Position numbers and translations under genes: made by a program. Shown here piece after piece: positions 52,608 to 58,921 of a stretch of 58,921 nucleotides of DNA. This DNA is from a virus, in the IMG/VR virus record IMGVR_UViG_3300025030_000118, positions 1-58,921 of that record. One strand, 5' to 3'. Every line of letters begins with the position of its first letter. Positions within the stretch are counted from its first letter, which is position 1. Below the pieces are notes generated by a model, which saw only the letters and a program-made list of their open reading frames with translations, had not been told where the DNA came from and ran no database searches.

Positions 52608-53185
52608 TGATAAACAAATTAAAAATAATGAAAGATCTTTGGGATAAAGTTAAAAATTGTTATAAATGTAATATTAATTCTACAATAGGAGAAAATAATC
52701 CTCATGTTTTTATTAGAGGAGGAGTCAATTCAAAAATCTTAGTTATTGGTCAAAATCCTGGAAAAGATGAAGTTATCCAAGGAAAGCCTTTTATTGGTAA
52801 ATCTGGAAAAATATTAAATAAATTACTAGAAGAATCAGGATTGAGAGAAAAAGATTATTTAATAATGAATTCTATTTTTTGCTATACTCCGAAAAACAGA
52901 AAGCCTAAAGAAGAAGAAATAAGAAAATGTAGAGTTAATTATGGATTGAAAATAATATCAATAATGGATCCTAAAATAATAATAACAATGGGATCATCGG
53001 CTTTAGACTTTATATCTGGTGAAACAAAAGAGATAATGCAATATAGAGGAACATGGAAAAAATTTATGGGTAAAAATGTTTTTGTAATGTTACATCCAGC
53101 TTCTGGAATATATAGTAAAGAGAGAAAGGTTTTATTCGAAAATGATTTCAAATATTTTAAAGAAACTTGCAAAAAATATTTATAA
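52607..53185 (+). CDS. Uracil-DNA glycosylase, family 4 type
   Basis: 192 residues. Motif A GQNPGKDE (48-55) and motif B MLHPAS (about 160) are present. Cys18, Cys21, Cys92 and Cys108 (CYKC; FCYTPKNRKPKEEEIRKC) match the 4Fe-4S ligands of family 4 enzymes. It removes uracil from DNA, so this phage should carry ordinary thymine, in line with its own ThyX. The start overlaps the previous stop by one base. Confidence 0.85.
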   Translation: MINKLKIMKDLWDKVKNCYKCNINSTIGENNPHVFIRGGVNSKILVIGQNPGKDEVIQGKPFIGKSGKILNKLLEESGLREKDYLIMNSIFCYTPKNRKPKEEEIRKCRVNYGLKIISIMDPKIIITMGSSALDFISGETKEIMQYRGTWKKFMGKNVFVMLHPASGIYSKERKVLFENDFKYFKETCKKYL

Positions 53186-53283
53186 AATACTATTATTATG
53201 TGATATTTATTTTCATGTTTATAATATGGATAAAACAAGATGGATGACCATTAAGATTAACTTAATATATAAGGGATATCAAT

Positions 53284-54081
53284 ATGAAAAAGACCTTCTT
53301 AAATGAAATTATAATGTCAGATAACCCTCTTTTTAATTATAATAATTTAATTATTTTAGTTCCAGAATTAAGAGATTGTGTTAAATGTAATCAAAACAAA
53401 TATCACTCTAAAAATGTTTTTGGTCACATTATGGATGTAGTAATGTCTTGCGAAAAAGATTTAATACTAAAACTTGCCGCATTGTTTCATGATATAGGAA
53501 AACCAAAGGTAAAAACTTATCATTGTCCTGATTGTGATAAAAAGTATTTGGATAGACCTTTTCATTGTGGTAAAAAGTTTGATGATATTAATTGTCATTT
53601 TTATCAGCATGAAGTAGAAAGTGGAAAAATGATACAAAAAATAATGGAAAGATTAGAATATAATGAGAATATAATTTACAATGTAAGAATATTAGTAGAA
53701 GATCATATGTTTCCTTTCGATATGAATAAAAAAACAGTTAAAAAACTAATAAAAAGAGTTGGTAAAAATAATATAGTAAATCTTATAAAATTAAGAATTG
53801 CGGATATTATGGGATCTAAAAATGATTCAATATCAGATCTTAAAAAAACAAGAAAAATGTTAGATATTATGTCAGAAATAATAGAAGAGGATGAATCTTT
53901 TACTATAAAAGATCTTGCAATAAATGGTAAAGATGTTATAGAAATATTAAATATTAAACCGTCTAAAATAGTTGGAGAAATATTAAAAACATTACTTGAA
54001 GAAGTTAAAAATAATCCAGAGAAAAATAATAGAGAATGTTTATTAGAGATGATATGTTTGTATGATCAGACTTATAAATGA
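53284..54081 (+). CDS. HD-domain phosphohydrolase related to CCA-enzyme HD domain
   Basis: 265 residues with AAGGGA upstream. VPELRDCVKCNQNKYHSKNV, then FGHIMDVVMSC (His48) and LAALFHDIGKPK (His69-Asp70) match the HD part of bacterial tRNA nucleotidyltransferases. The polymerase part is absent. An inserted Cys cluster (HCPDCDKKYLDRPFHCGKKF) looks like a zinc ribbon. Such stand-alone HD proteins in phages could act on nucleotides or RNA 3' ends. Proximity to a tRNA and a Thg1-like gene is suggestive. Confidence 0.75.
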   Translation: MKKTFLNEIIMSDNPLFNYNNLIILVPELRDCVKCNQNKYHSKNVFGHIMDVVMSCEKDLILKLAALFHDIGKPKVKTYHCPDCDKKYLDRPFHCGKKFDDINCHFYQHEVESGKMIQKIMERLEYNENIIYNVRILVEDHMFPFDMNKKTVKKLIKRVGKNNIVNLIKLRIADIMGSKNDSISDLKKTRKMLDIMSEIIEEDESFTIKDLAINGKDVIEILNIKPSKIVGEILKTLLEEVKNNPEKNNRECLLEMICLYDQTYK

Positions 54082-54094
54082 ATAAGGAGATAAT

Positions 54095-54727
54095 ATGGAA
54101 GTTAATTTAAATGTAGAATTATTATCTATAACACCTAATGCTTTAGATTTAATAGAGGAAGCAGGAAGAATATGTTATAATAGTAAGAAAGGTAACCAGG
54201 ATAAAAGAAATAGTTTTATAAAAAAAAGAATAGAAGCAGGACATGAATCTATTATAGAACATTGTTGCGCCACTTTTTTAATTGAAGGTTTTAGCCGAAT
54301 ATCTTCACAACAGCTTACTAGGTATAGAATATGCTCATTTTCCCAAAGATCTCAAAGGTTTACAAAAGAAGATGGTTTTAATTATATTATTCCAGTAACA
54401 ATTAAAGATAGTAAATTTATAAATAGATTTGTAAAATGGATGATGGATGGAAAAGAGCTTTATGATGAAATGATTAATAATGGGATTCCTAAAGAAGATG
54501 CAAGATTTTGTCTCCCTCCAGGAATAGAAACAAAATTAGTTATGACTATGAATTTCAGAGAGCTGAGACATTTTTTGAGTCAGAGATTAGCTAAAGATGC
54601 TCAATGGGAGATAAGAAATGTCGCTAAAGAAATATTAAGAATATTAAAAGAACAAGTAAATGTAATATTTGATGATTTAGGAGACAATAATGATAAAAAC
54701 AAAAACTCAAGAAACAAAGAAGAGTAA
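54095..54727 (+). CDS. thyX: Flavin-dependent thymidylate synthase ThyX
   Basis: 210 residues with AAGGAG upstream. EAGRICYNSKKG, KRIEAGHESIIEHCCATFLI, the ThyX motif RYRICSFSQRSQR (76-88) and ETKLVMTMNFRELRHFLSQR are diagnostic. The usual RHR-x7-S motif reads R-Y-R with Ser86, so the central His is replaced by Tyr77. It methylates dUMP to dTMP using flavin, supplying thymidine for a T-rich genome. Confidence 0.9.
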   Translation: MEVNLNVELLSITPNALDLIEEAGRICYNSKKGNQDKRNSFIKKRIEAGHESIIEHCCATFLIEGFSRISSQQLTRYRICSFSQRSQRFTKEDGFNYIIPVTIKDSKFINRFVKWMMDGKELYDEMINNGIPKEDARFCLPPGIETKLVMTMNFRELRHFLSQRLAKDAQWEIRNVAKEILRILKEQVNVIFDDLGDNNDKNKNSRNKEE

Positions 54728-54968
54728 TAATTCTTTATGGGTTAGAAATTCTTTAGATATAGCAGATGAAAATTTATCTGTTTCTTGTATGTTTCAAAAT
54801 GGAATGATGGTTTCTTTGCCTAATTATTTTATATGTGAAATGTATAATCGAATTCGTAGATTTTATCAGGATACTTCAAAATATCAAATATATTTTGAAC
54901 AACATATTGTTATATTATCATGGGGAAATATCCATATATCATTGGAAGGATATAATCATAACGTTTAG
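54690..54968 (+). CDS. Small hypothetical protein overlapping thyX
   Basis: 92 residues; ATG 54690 follows TTAGGAGACA inside the end of thyX, a good binding site. The core is beta-rich (LSVSCMFQNGMMVSLPNYFI; EQHIVILSWGNIHISLEG). No family seen. Confidence 0.5.
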   Translation: MIKTKTQETKKSNNSLWVRNSLDIADENLSVSCMFQNGMMVSLPNYFICEMYNRIRRFYQDTSKYQIYFEQHIVILSWGNIHISLEGYNHNV

Positions 54969-55017
54969 GACTTCAAGCTTACAAAATATATTATATAATA
55001 GAATAGGAGGTAATAAA

Positions 55018-55260
55018 ATGGAAAATCAAATAGGAGATAATAAACTTTATTATGAGAAAAGAGAAATAAGTTCAGAATTCAACACCTTTTATATTGAGAT
55101 GAAAGGTAATAATGTTGAAATTATAGGAGATGGAACATCTAATGGAACTAAAGTAATAATTAACGGAGAGCAAGTTAAAGGAATACAATCATTAGATATA
55201 TTTTTAAATATCAATAAACCAACAATAGTTGATATAAGCTTAATAGTAATTCCAAAATAA
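55018..55260 (+). CDS. Small hypothetical protein upstream of tRNA
   Basis: 80 residues from ATG 55018, chosen because AGGAGG lies 7 bases upstream; longer frames starting inside the previous gene are artefacts. A TATAAT at 54994-54999 could start a transcript, but no good -35 box is present. Beta-rich with TFYIEMKGNNVEIIGDGTSN and a hydrophobic end (PTIVDISLIVIPK). Unknown function. Confidence 0.55.
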   Translation: MENQIGDNKLYYEKREISSEFNTFYIEMKGNNVEIIGDGTSNGTKVIINGEQVKGIQSLDIFLNINKPTIVDISLIVIPK

Positions 55261-55268
55261 TAGATTAC

Positions 55269-55342
55269 AGGGACGTAGCTCAACTGGCTAGAGCATCAGT
55301 CTCCAAAACTGAATGTTGTGGGTTCGAGTCCCATCGTTCCTG
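55269..55342 (+). tRNA. tRNA-Trp (anticodon CCA)
   Basis: AGGGACG pairs with CGTTCCT in the acceptor stem (one G-U). The D arm is TAGCTCAACTGGCTAGAGCA. The anticodon stem TCAGT/ACTGA holds loop CTCCAAA, giving anticodon CCA. The T arm has GTGGG-TTCGAGT-CCCAT. The 3' CCA is not encoded. It begins 8 bases after a coding gene and ends 12 bases before the Thg1-like gene, whose binding site overlaps the tRNA's immediate 3' flank. The pair therefore share a transcript. Confidence 0.9.
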
Positions 55343-55354
55343 CTGGAGGATATA

Positions 55355-56218
55355 ATGGAAAACAAATCAGATTATTTTAAATCTGTTATCAAAGATTATG
55401 ATAAATATTTAGATAAATCATTATATACAATTTTATGGTTTGATGGTAATAGTTTTCATAATTTCACTAAAAACTTCTTAGATTATTATGATCCTTTTTT
55501 ACATGATTGTATTATTAAAGGAACTCAAAAACTAGTTGATGAATATTTTGGTAATCTATGGTCAACTATTTATCACCAATCAGATGAAATTACTATTATT
55601 ATTCCTCCTATGAAAAACAAAGAGACAGAATTACCTTTTAGTGGGAGAGTTACTAAATATTTATCTGTATTTTCAAGTAAGTTATCATTATATGTTTCTA
55701 ATTATCTTTTATGGATTAACTTAACTAATCCAATGAAACAAGAAAATTTATTATCTCTTGAGATTAAGGAAGATATTGTTAATATTGTTAATATTTTAAA
55801 GAAAATATATAATGGATCTAGAGTGGATAATATTAAATATGATCGTTATGGTACTGGAATTATAAATAAAGGTAAAATAAGTATTGATAAATATGATTAC
55901 TATCCTTCTGGAATTAGAGTTAGTGTTAAAGATTCAGAATGTGTTTTCGATTGTAAGGTTTTTCAACTAGAAGATGAAGAAGAAACAAGATCTTTTCTTA
56001 CTTATAGAAGAGTAGATGCTTTAAGAAACAGTAAGTCATCTCTGGGAAGATTATTTTTTTCCCATAAAGAAATGATTGGAAAATCAAGCTCAGATGTTAT
56101 TTCAGAAATTAATGAAAAATATAATATTGATTGGTATTCTTTTCCTCAAGAGATGAAAAGAGGAACAATAATTAGAAATTCTAACAATATTTTTGAGGAT
56201 GGTTTTGTTGATCATTAG
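55355..56218 (+). CDS. Thg1-like 3'-5' polymerase (tRNA-His guanylyltransferase family)
   Basis: 287 residues from ATG 55355 (GGAGGA upstream); a longer frame starting inside the tRNA is an artefact. Catalytic Asp30 lies in ILWFDGNSFHNFTK and Asp77-Glu78 in YHQSDEITIIIPP, matching the metal ligands of Thg1. Further family marks are LPFSGRVTKYLSVFSSKLS, CVFDCKVFQLEDEEETRSFL and YRRVDALRNSK. The family adds nucleotides to RNA 5' ends, and Thg1-like proteins repair tRNA 5' ends. The Arg of the usual DGRxF is Asn here. Being fused operonically to a tRNA gene suggests tRNA repair. Confidence 0.88.
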   Translation: MENKSDYFKSVIKDYDKYLDKSLYTILWFDGNSFHNFTKNFLDYYDPFLHDCIIKGTQKLVDEYFGNLWSTIYHQSDEITIIIPPMKNKETELPFSGRVTKYLSVFSSKLSLYVSNYLLWINLTNPMKQENLLSLEIKEDIVNIVNILKKIYNGSRVDNIKYDRYGTGIINKGKISIDKYDYYPSGIRVSVKDSECVFDCKVFQLEDEEETRSFLTYRRVDALRNSKSSLGRLFFSHKEMIGKSSSDVISEINEKYNIDWYSFPQEMKRGTIIRNSNNIFEDGFVDH

Positions 56219-56228
56219 TGTTGATGAC

Positions 56229-56257
56229 TTGACTTTATTTTTGAAATATTATATAAT
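56229..56257 (+). promoter_or_regulatory. Sigma70-type promoter
   Basis: TTGACT (56229-56234), 17-base spacer, TATAAT (56252-56257), the third member of the set with 30771 and 50901; all start TTGACTTT. It drives the small-gene run that continues to the end of the window. Confidence 0.85.
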
Positions 56258-56285
56258 AGAAATATAAAAAATAGGAATATTTGAA

Positions 56286-56474
56286 ATGATTATATATTTG
56301 AAATTATATATAAGAACTATCTATCTATTTGAGAAGTTTTTATGTTATATAGGATATCATGATTTATCAATATTAATCGATAATAATGATAATAGATGTT
56401 ATTGTTGTATAAGATGTGATAAAATCTTTTATGAAAAAAATGATGACGGAGTATTAAGAATAAGGAGAGAATAA
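56286..56474 (+). CDS. Small Cys-rich protein
   Basis: 62 residues. A hydrophobic first half (YLKLYIRTIYLFEKFLCYIG) is followed by CYCCIRCDKIFYEK, a zinc-knuckle-like cluster. The binding site AGGAA is weak. Unknown. Confidence 0.45.
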   Translation: MIIYLKLYIRTIYLFEKFLCYIGYHDLSILIDNNDNRCYCCIRCDKIFYEKNDDGVLRIRRE

Positions 56475-56475
56475 T

Positions 56476-57099
56476 ATGACAATAGAAGAATTTTTAGATC
56501 ACGCAATTTATTATGGAATTAGTATAGAATCTAAATTATATCAAAACATGAAATACTATTTATGTAAATATCAGGAGAAAGAATTCTATTTAGTAATCAA
56601 AAATAAAAATAGAATGAAAAAATATTCATGTACTGGGTTTTCAGAGAATATGAAAGATTATTATTATAATATACAATATTTATCCAATAAAAAGCTATTT
56701 GTTTTATTCAGAGATAATTTTGAAGAGGAAGAATGGTATGGAAACTTTTTAGAAGAATTAGATAATTTTGTTTATAGAGATCATTGGATGTTTAAAAATA
56801 GTGATGAAAGTCATATTATGTATCGCTATCCCGAAGCATTTATTAAGGTTGATAGTTTGTTAGATGTTTTTGATAAAATTAATATTCCTATTAAGTTTGA
56901 AATAGGTAAATATTATGAACATACAACGGGAAATAAAATTTATATATGTGGTGAACTAGTTACTTATATGTGGGGAAAATGCCTAGTAGCTGAAAGTAAT
57001 AAAACAGAATTAGTTGTGGTTGGAAAATATGAAAATTCATCAGTTAATTATAAAGAGATTCCCAAAGAAGAATATATGAAATATTATATTAAAGTATAG
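56476..57099 (+). CDS. Hypothetical protein
   Basis: 207 residues, directly after the previous gene (AGGAGAG upstream). Acidic, aromatic, no catalytic motif seen; the last third (KFEIGKYYEHTTGNKIYICG) may form a small SH3-like barrel. Function unknown. Confidence 0.5.
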   Translation: MTIEEFLDHAIYYGISIESKLYQNMKYYLCKYQEKEFYLVIKNKNRMKKYSCTGFSENMKDYYYNIQYLSNKKLFVLFRDNFEEEEWYGNFLEELDNFVYRDHWMFKNSDESHIMYRYPEAFIKVDSLLDVFDKINIPIKFEIGKYYEHTTGNKIYICGELVTYMWGKCLVAESNKTELVVVGKYENSSVNYKEIPKEEYMKYYIKV

Positions 57100-57114
57100 A
57101 AGGATTAAAAAATA

Positions 57115-57648
57115 ATGTTTAAAGATGCTAAACCTGGTGATGCAGTATTGTTTCTATTTTCTCAATATCCTATAATAAAAACTATTCAAAAAGTTACAGA
57201 AGATAGTATATTTATTAATGACTGTGATGTAAATGAAGGAATATTGGAATATAATAAAGAAAATGGTCTTCCAGTAACTGATAAAGATACTATTTATTCA
57301 TTTGGATTAATTCCTTTTGATGATAAGAGATATGATGAAATTATGGATGAAATTGAAAAACAGGATAAAATAATAAGTAGCGAAAAATTTACTTGTAGTG
57401 ATTGTGGAGATAGTTTGGGAATATATCATATTATACAAACTATTGAAAAACAAAAACAAAAGTATGTTATAGGTAATGATAAAAAATATGATATAGATAA
57501 AAAAACAGGCTTTCCACGAGGATCTGTTTTATATGTAGATTTTGATTATTTTGAAGTTAAATGTAATAGATGTAATATGGTTTGTAGAGATAAAGAACTA
57601 ATAAAAAGAATAGAGAATAAGTTTCATGAAATGTTAAATAAATTATAA
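57115..57648 (+). CDS. Hypothetical zinc-binding protein
   Basis: 177 residues with AAGGAT upstream. It opens with AKPGDAVLFLFSQYPIIKTI, like an SH3/KOW-type barrel. It has CSDCGDSLG (about residue 97) and VKCNRCNMVC (about 144), two knuckles of one zinc site around a long loop. No family is recognised. It may bind nucleic acid. Confidence 0.5.
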   Translation: MFKDAKPGDAVLFLFSQYPIIKTIQKVTEDSIFINDCDVNEGILEYNKENGLPVTDKDTIYSFGLIPFDDKRYDEIMDEIEKQDKIISSEKFTCSDCGDSLGIYHIIQTIEKQKQKYVIGNDKKYDIDKKTGFPRGSVLYVDFDYFEVKCNRCNMVCRDKELIKRIENKFHEMLNKL

Positions 57649-57780
57649 AAATTGAAATCAAAAAACAGTACAATGTAAATGTAGAGAATGTAACAATAAG
57701 AAATTTATAATAATGGAAAATATTAGAAAACTAATAAAAGTAAAATCAATAAATATTATAGAGAAATAAAGGAGATAATA
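57649..57780 (+). pseudogene. Gap with possible remnant of a zinc-binding ORF
   Basis: After the stop at 57648 an open stretch, entered after an in-frame TGA, reads VQCKCRECNNKKFII and continues to TAA at about 57770. It resembles the Cys knuckles of neighbours but has no start with a binding site except an ATG at 57714 (18 residues). Likely a decayed gene. The next gene's AAGGAG is at its end. Confidence 0.3.
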
Positions 57781-58077
57781 ATGAAAGATGGTTTTTATGT
57801 AAATTCAGGCGGAAATGTTAATAAGGTTGACCCAATAGTTCACGATCCTAATGATATCAAAAAACCAGAAATAAAATTTGATAGTAAAAAAGCTAAAAAA
57901 CTTAAAAATAAAATTGAACAGAAAAGAAAAAAAATAGAAAACAAAATGGATAATATGTATGAAGAGGATACAGAAAATACTAAGAAATCTAAAACAAAAG
58001 ATAAAGTTTTTGTAAATTATTCAGGAAATATTGTTGAAGCAGACTCTTTAGAAAGATTATTAGAAGATGAAGAGTAA
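57781..58077 (+). CDS. Small charged hypothetical protein
   Basis: 98 residues with AAGGAG upstream. Two short similar pieces at the ends, FYVNSGGNVNKVD and VFVNYSGNIVEAD, bracket a Lys/Glu-rich helix (KKAKKLKNKIEQKRKKIENK). That suggests a duplicated beta-hairpin motif around a coiled linker. Overlaps the HNH gene by 11 bases. Unknown function. Confidence 0.5.
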   Translation: MKDGFYVNSGGNVNKVDPIVHDPNDIKKPEIKFDSKKAKKLKNKIEQKRKKIENKMDNMYEEDTENTKKSKTKDKVFVNYSGNIVEADSLERLLEDEE

Positions 58078-58546
58078 TATATTATTATTGAATTATGATT
58101 ATACTCCCATTAATATTATAAATACTAGAAGATTTATAATATTAGCCATGAAAGATAAAATAGATTTATTAAATGATGCTCAGGATACTATATCTACAGT
58201 TGATACATGTTATGGAGTACCATCTATAGTTAGAATGAAATATTATATAAATCAAAAATTTAAAAATAATAATGTATCTAGAAGAAAAATACTAATAAGA
58301 GATAATTATATATGTCAATATTGTGGCAAATCTGGAAACACAATAGATCATATAATACCTGAATGTAAAAATGGAGAAACTAGCTGGAATAATTGTGTAT
58401 GTTCATGTAAAACATGTAACTTAAAAAAGGGTAATAAAAAAATAGAAGAAGTAAATATGAAATTACTAAGAAAACCAAAACCTAGTAATTATTTTTTTAC
58501 ATTACCAATAAAACATCCTAAAGAATGGAATGAGTTTTTATTATGA
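58067..58546 (+). CDS. HNH endonuclease
   Basis: 159 residues. Zinc ligands are Cys83/Cys86 (CQYCGKSG) and Cys114/Cys117 (CSCKTCN). The catalytic Asp94-His95 lies in TIDHIIPE, with Asn109 downstream (SWNNC). The N terminus (LLLNYDYTPINIINTRRFII) is like bacterial HNH proteins often found in phages. It may be a nicking, packaging-associated or homing enzyme. It is not inserted in another gene, so a homing role is not obvious. Confidence 0.85.
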   Translation: MKSNILLLNYDYTPINIINTRRFIILAMKDKIDLLNDAQDTISTVDTCYGVPSIVRMKYYINQKFKNNNVSRRKILIRDNYICQYCGKSGNTIDHIIPECKNGETSWNNCVCSCKTCNLKKGNKKIEEVNMKLLRKPKPSNYFFTLPIKHPKEWNEFLL

Positions 58547-58728
58547 ATGATCATATTTATCAACATAGTGATGATGATTATTACTATTATAATGAAAACG
58601 GGAACAAAGTACCTTATGATAATAATAGCGGATACTTTATTTTGAGAGATCAAGTATGTGAATTGAATAATATAGTAATAGAATTACAAGAAAAAGTACA
58701 ACAGCTAGAAAGGGATAAGTATGAATAA
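58543..58728 (+). CDS. Small hypothetical protein with coiled-coil end
   Basis: 61 residues; ATG overlaps the HNH stop (ATGA). Asp/Tyr-rich head (HSDDDYYYYNENGNK) and a C-terminal coil (LNNIVIELQEKVQQLERDKY). Overlaps the next start by 8 bases. Unknown. Confidence 0.45.
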   Translation: MNDHIYQHSDDDYYYYNENGNKVPYDNNSGYFILRDQVCELNNIVIELQEKVQQLERDKYE

Positions 58729-58921
58729 GTGTGAACATGAATTAGAAAACTTAATATGTAAAAAATGTAATAAATCATTTTTACCATTAGATGATATTAA
58801 AGACTTAATAAATGATTTTATTTCTTTAAATTCCTCTTTGGTTTCTCTACAAGTATTAATCGAATCAGGAAGATACATTGATGCTTTTTTTCAGTTAAAG
58901 GATATTAGAGAAGGAAATTGT
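58721..58921 (+). CDS. Hypothetical zinc-knuckle protein, 3' partial
   Basis: 67 codons are visible from ATG 58721 (AAAGGGAT upstream), open to the window end. MNKCEHELENLICKKCNKSF has C-x-H and C-x-x-C, a small zinc site, followed by helices. Not recognised; the C terminus is outside the window. Confidence 0.5.
   Translation, partial: MNKCEHELENLICKKCNKSFLPLDDIKDLINDFISLNSSLVSLQVLIESGRYIDAFFQLKDIREGNC

Noticed and set aside
53186-53283. Promoter before the HD gene based on TATAAT at 53220
   Set aside because: No acceptable -35 sequence at 16-18 bases; chance occurrence is likely in such AT-rich DNA.
54835-55017. Long frame joining the gene at 54690 to the 80-residue protein
   Set aside because: It reads another frame of the 54690-54968 gene; ATG 55018 has a perfect AGGAGG.
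55313-55354. Extended N terminus of the Thg1-like protein starting inside the tRNA
   Set aside because: The codons read the tRNA T arm; ATG 55355 has a GGAGGA site and begins the family alignment.
58067-58546. HNH gene as part of a homing intron or intein
   Set aside because: It is not inside another gene, and its neighbours are intact and translationally coupled.

Overview
This window is a segment of a very AT-rich, tailed double-stranded DNA phage with a contractile tail (a myovirus). The evidence is an ordered set of sheath, tube, frameshifted tail-assembly chaperone, tape-measure-like, baseplate hub, spike, gp25-like wedge, J-like wedge and fibre genes. These are followed by a large bacterial-type replication module and then nucleotide-metabolism and small accessory genes. 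Strong AGGAG-type ribosome binding sites and TTGACW-N16/17-TATAAT promoters point to a low-GC bacterial host, but I cannot name it. TGA is used as a stop, so the code is standard. Head, portal and terminase genes, a sliding clamp, an RNA polymerase and an obvious endolysin cassette are not in the window.

Region 1 (1-4020): receptor-binding and tail-fibre genes. Two units, each made of a fibre gene, a small Cys-pair protein and a hairpin repeat (1485-2640 and 2876-4020), are visibly richer in G+C than the rest and look like an exchangeable, imported cassette. A broken gene lies between them.

Region 2 (4036-29517): the tail and baseplate operon, all on the + strand with little or no spacing. 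Its order parallels the xkdN-to-xkdU order of Bacillus PBSX-like contractile tails. The chaperone pair is joined by a textbook -1 frameshift signal (A AAA AAC followed by a GC-rich hairpin, 9074-9101). Three consecutive large tail proteins carry different wall-degrading domains: NlpC/P60-like, lytic transglycosylase and M15-like peptidase. The distal part has a very large baseplate protein and two paralogous, propeller-like fibre proteins.

Region 3 (29569-50232): information processing. PIN-PhoH ends at a strong terminator. A promoter then drives a DnaX-like clamp loader, a 5'-3' exonuclease and a delta-like clamp-loader subunit. On the - strand, from a divergent promoter at about 40.75 kb, run a Zn-finger protein, a DnaC-like loader, a DnaB-like helicase and a DnaG-like primase. 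The same strand continues into a gingipain/C25-like caspase-fold protease and several unknown genes. A complete IS200/IS605-type element (tnpA Y1 transposase plus tnpB) sits between the divergent promoters and the SSB/DnaE operon. That operon continues with an SF2 helicase, a RuvC-like resolvase and RecA. Together these genes would give the phage most of a bacterial Pol III replisome plus recombination.

Region 4 (50229-58921): MazG-like, PD-(D/E)XK-like, HAD, family-4 uracil-DNA glycosylase, HD (CCA-enzyme-like) and ThyX proteins. Next come a tRNA-Trp gene directly followed by a Thg1-like 3'-5' polymerase, several small zinc-binding unknowns and an HNH endonuclease. Three near-identical TTGACT-N17-TATAAT promoters punctuate regions 3 and 4, while none were seen in the tail half.
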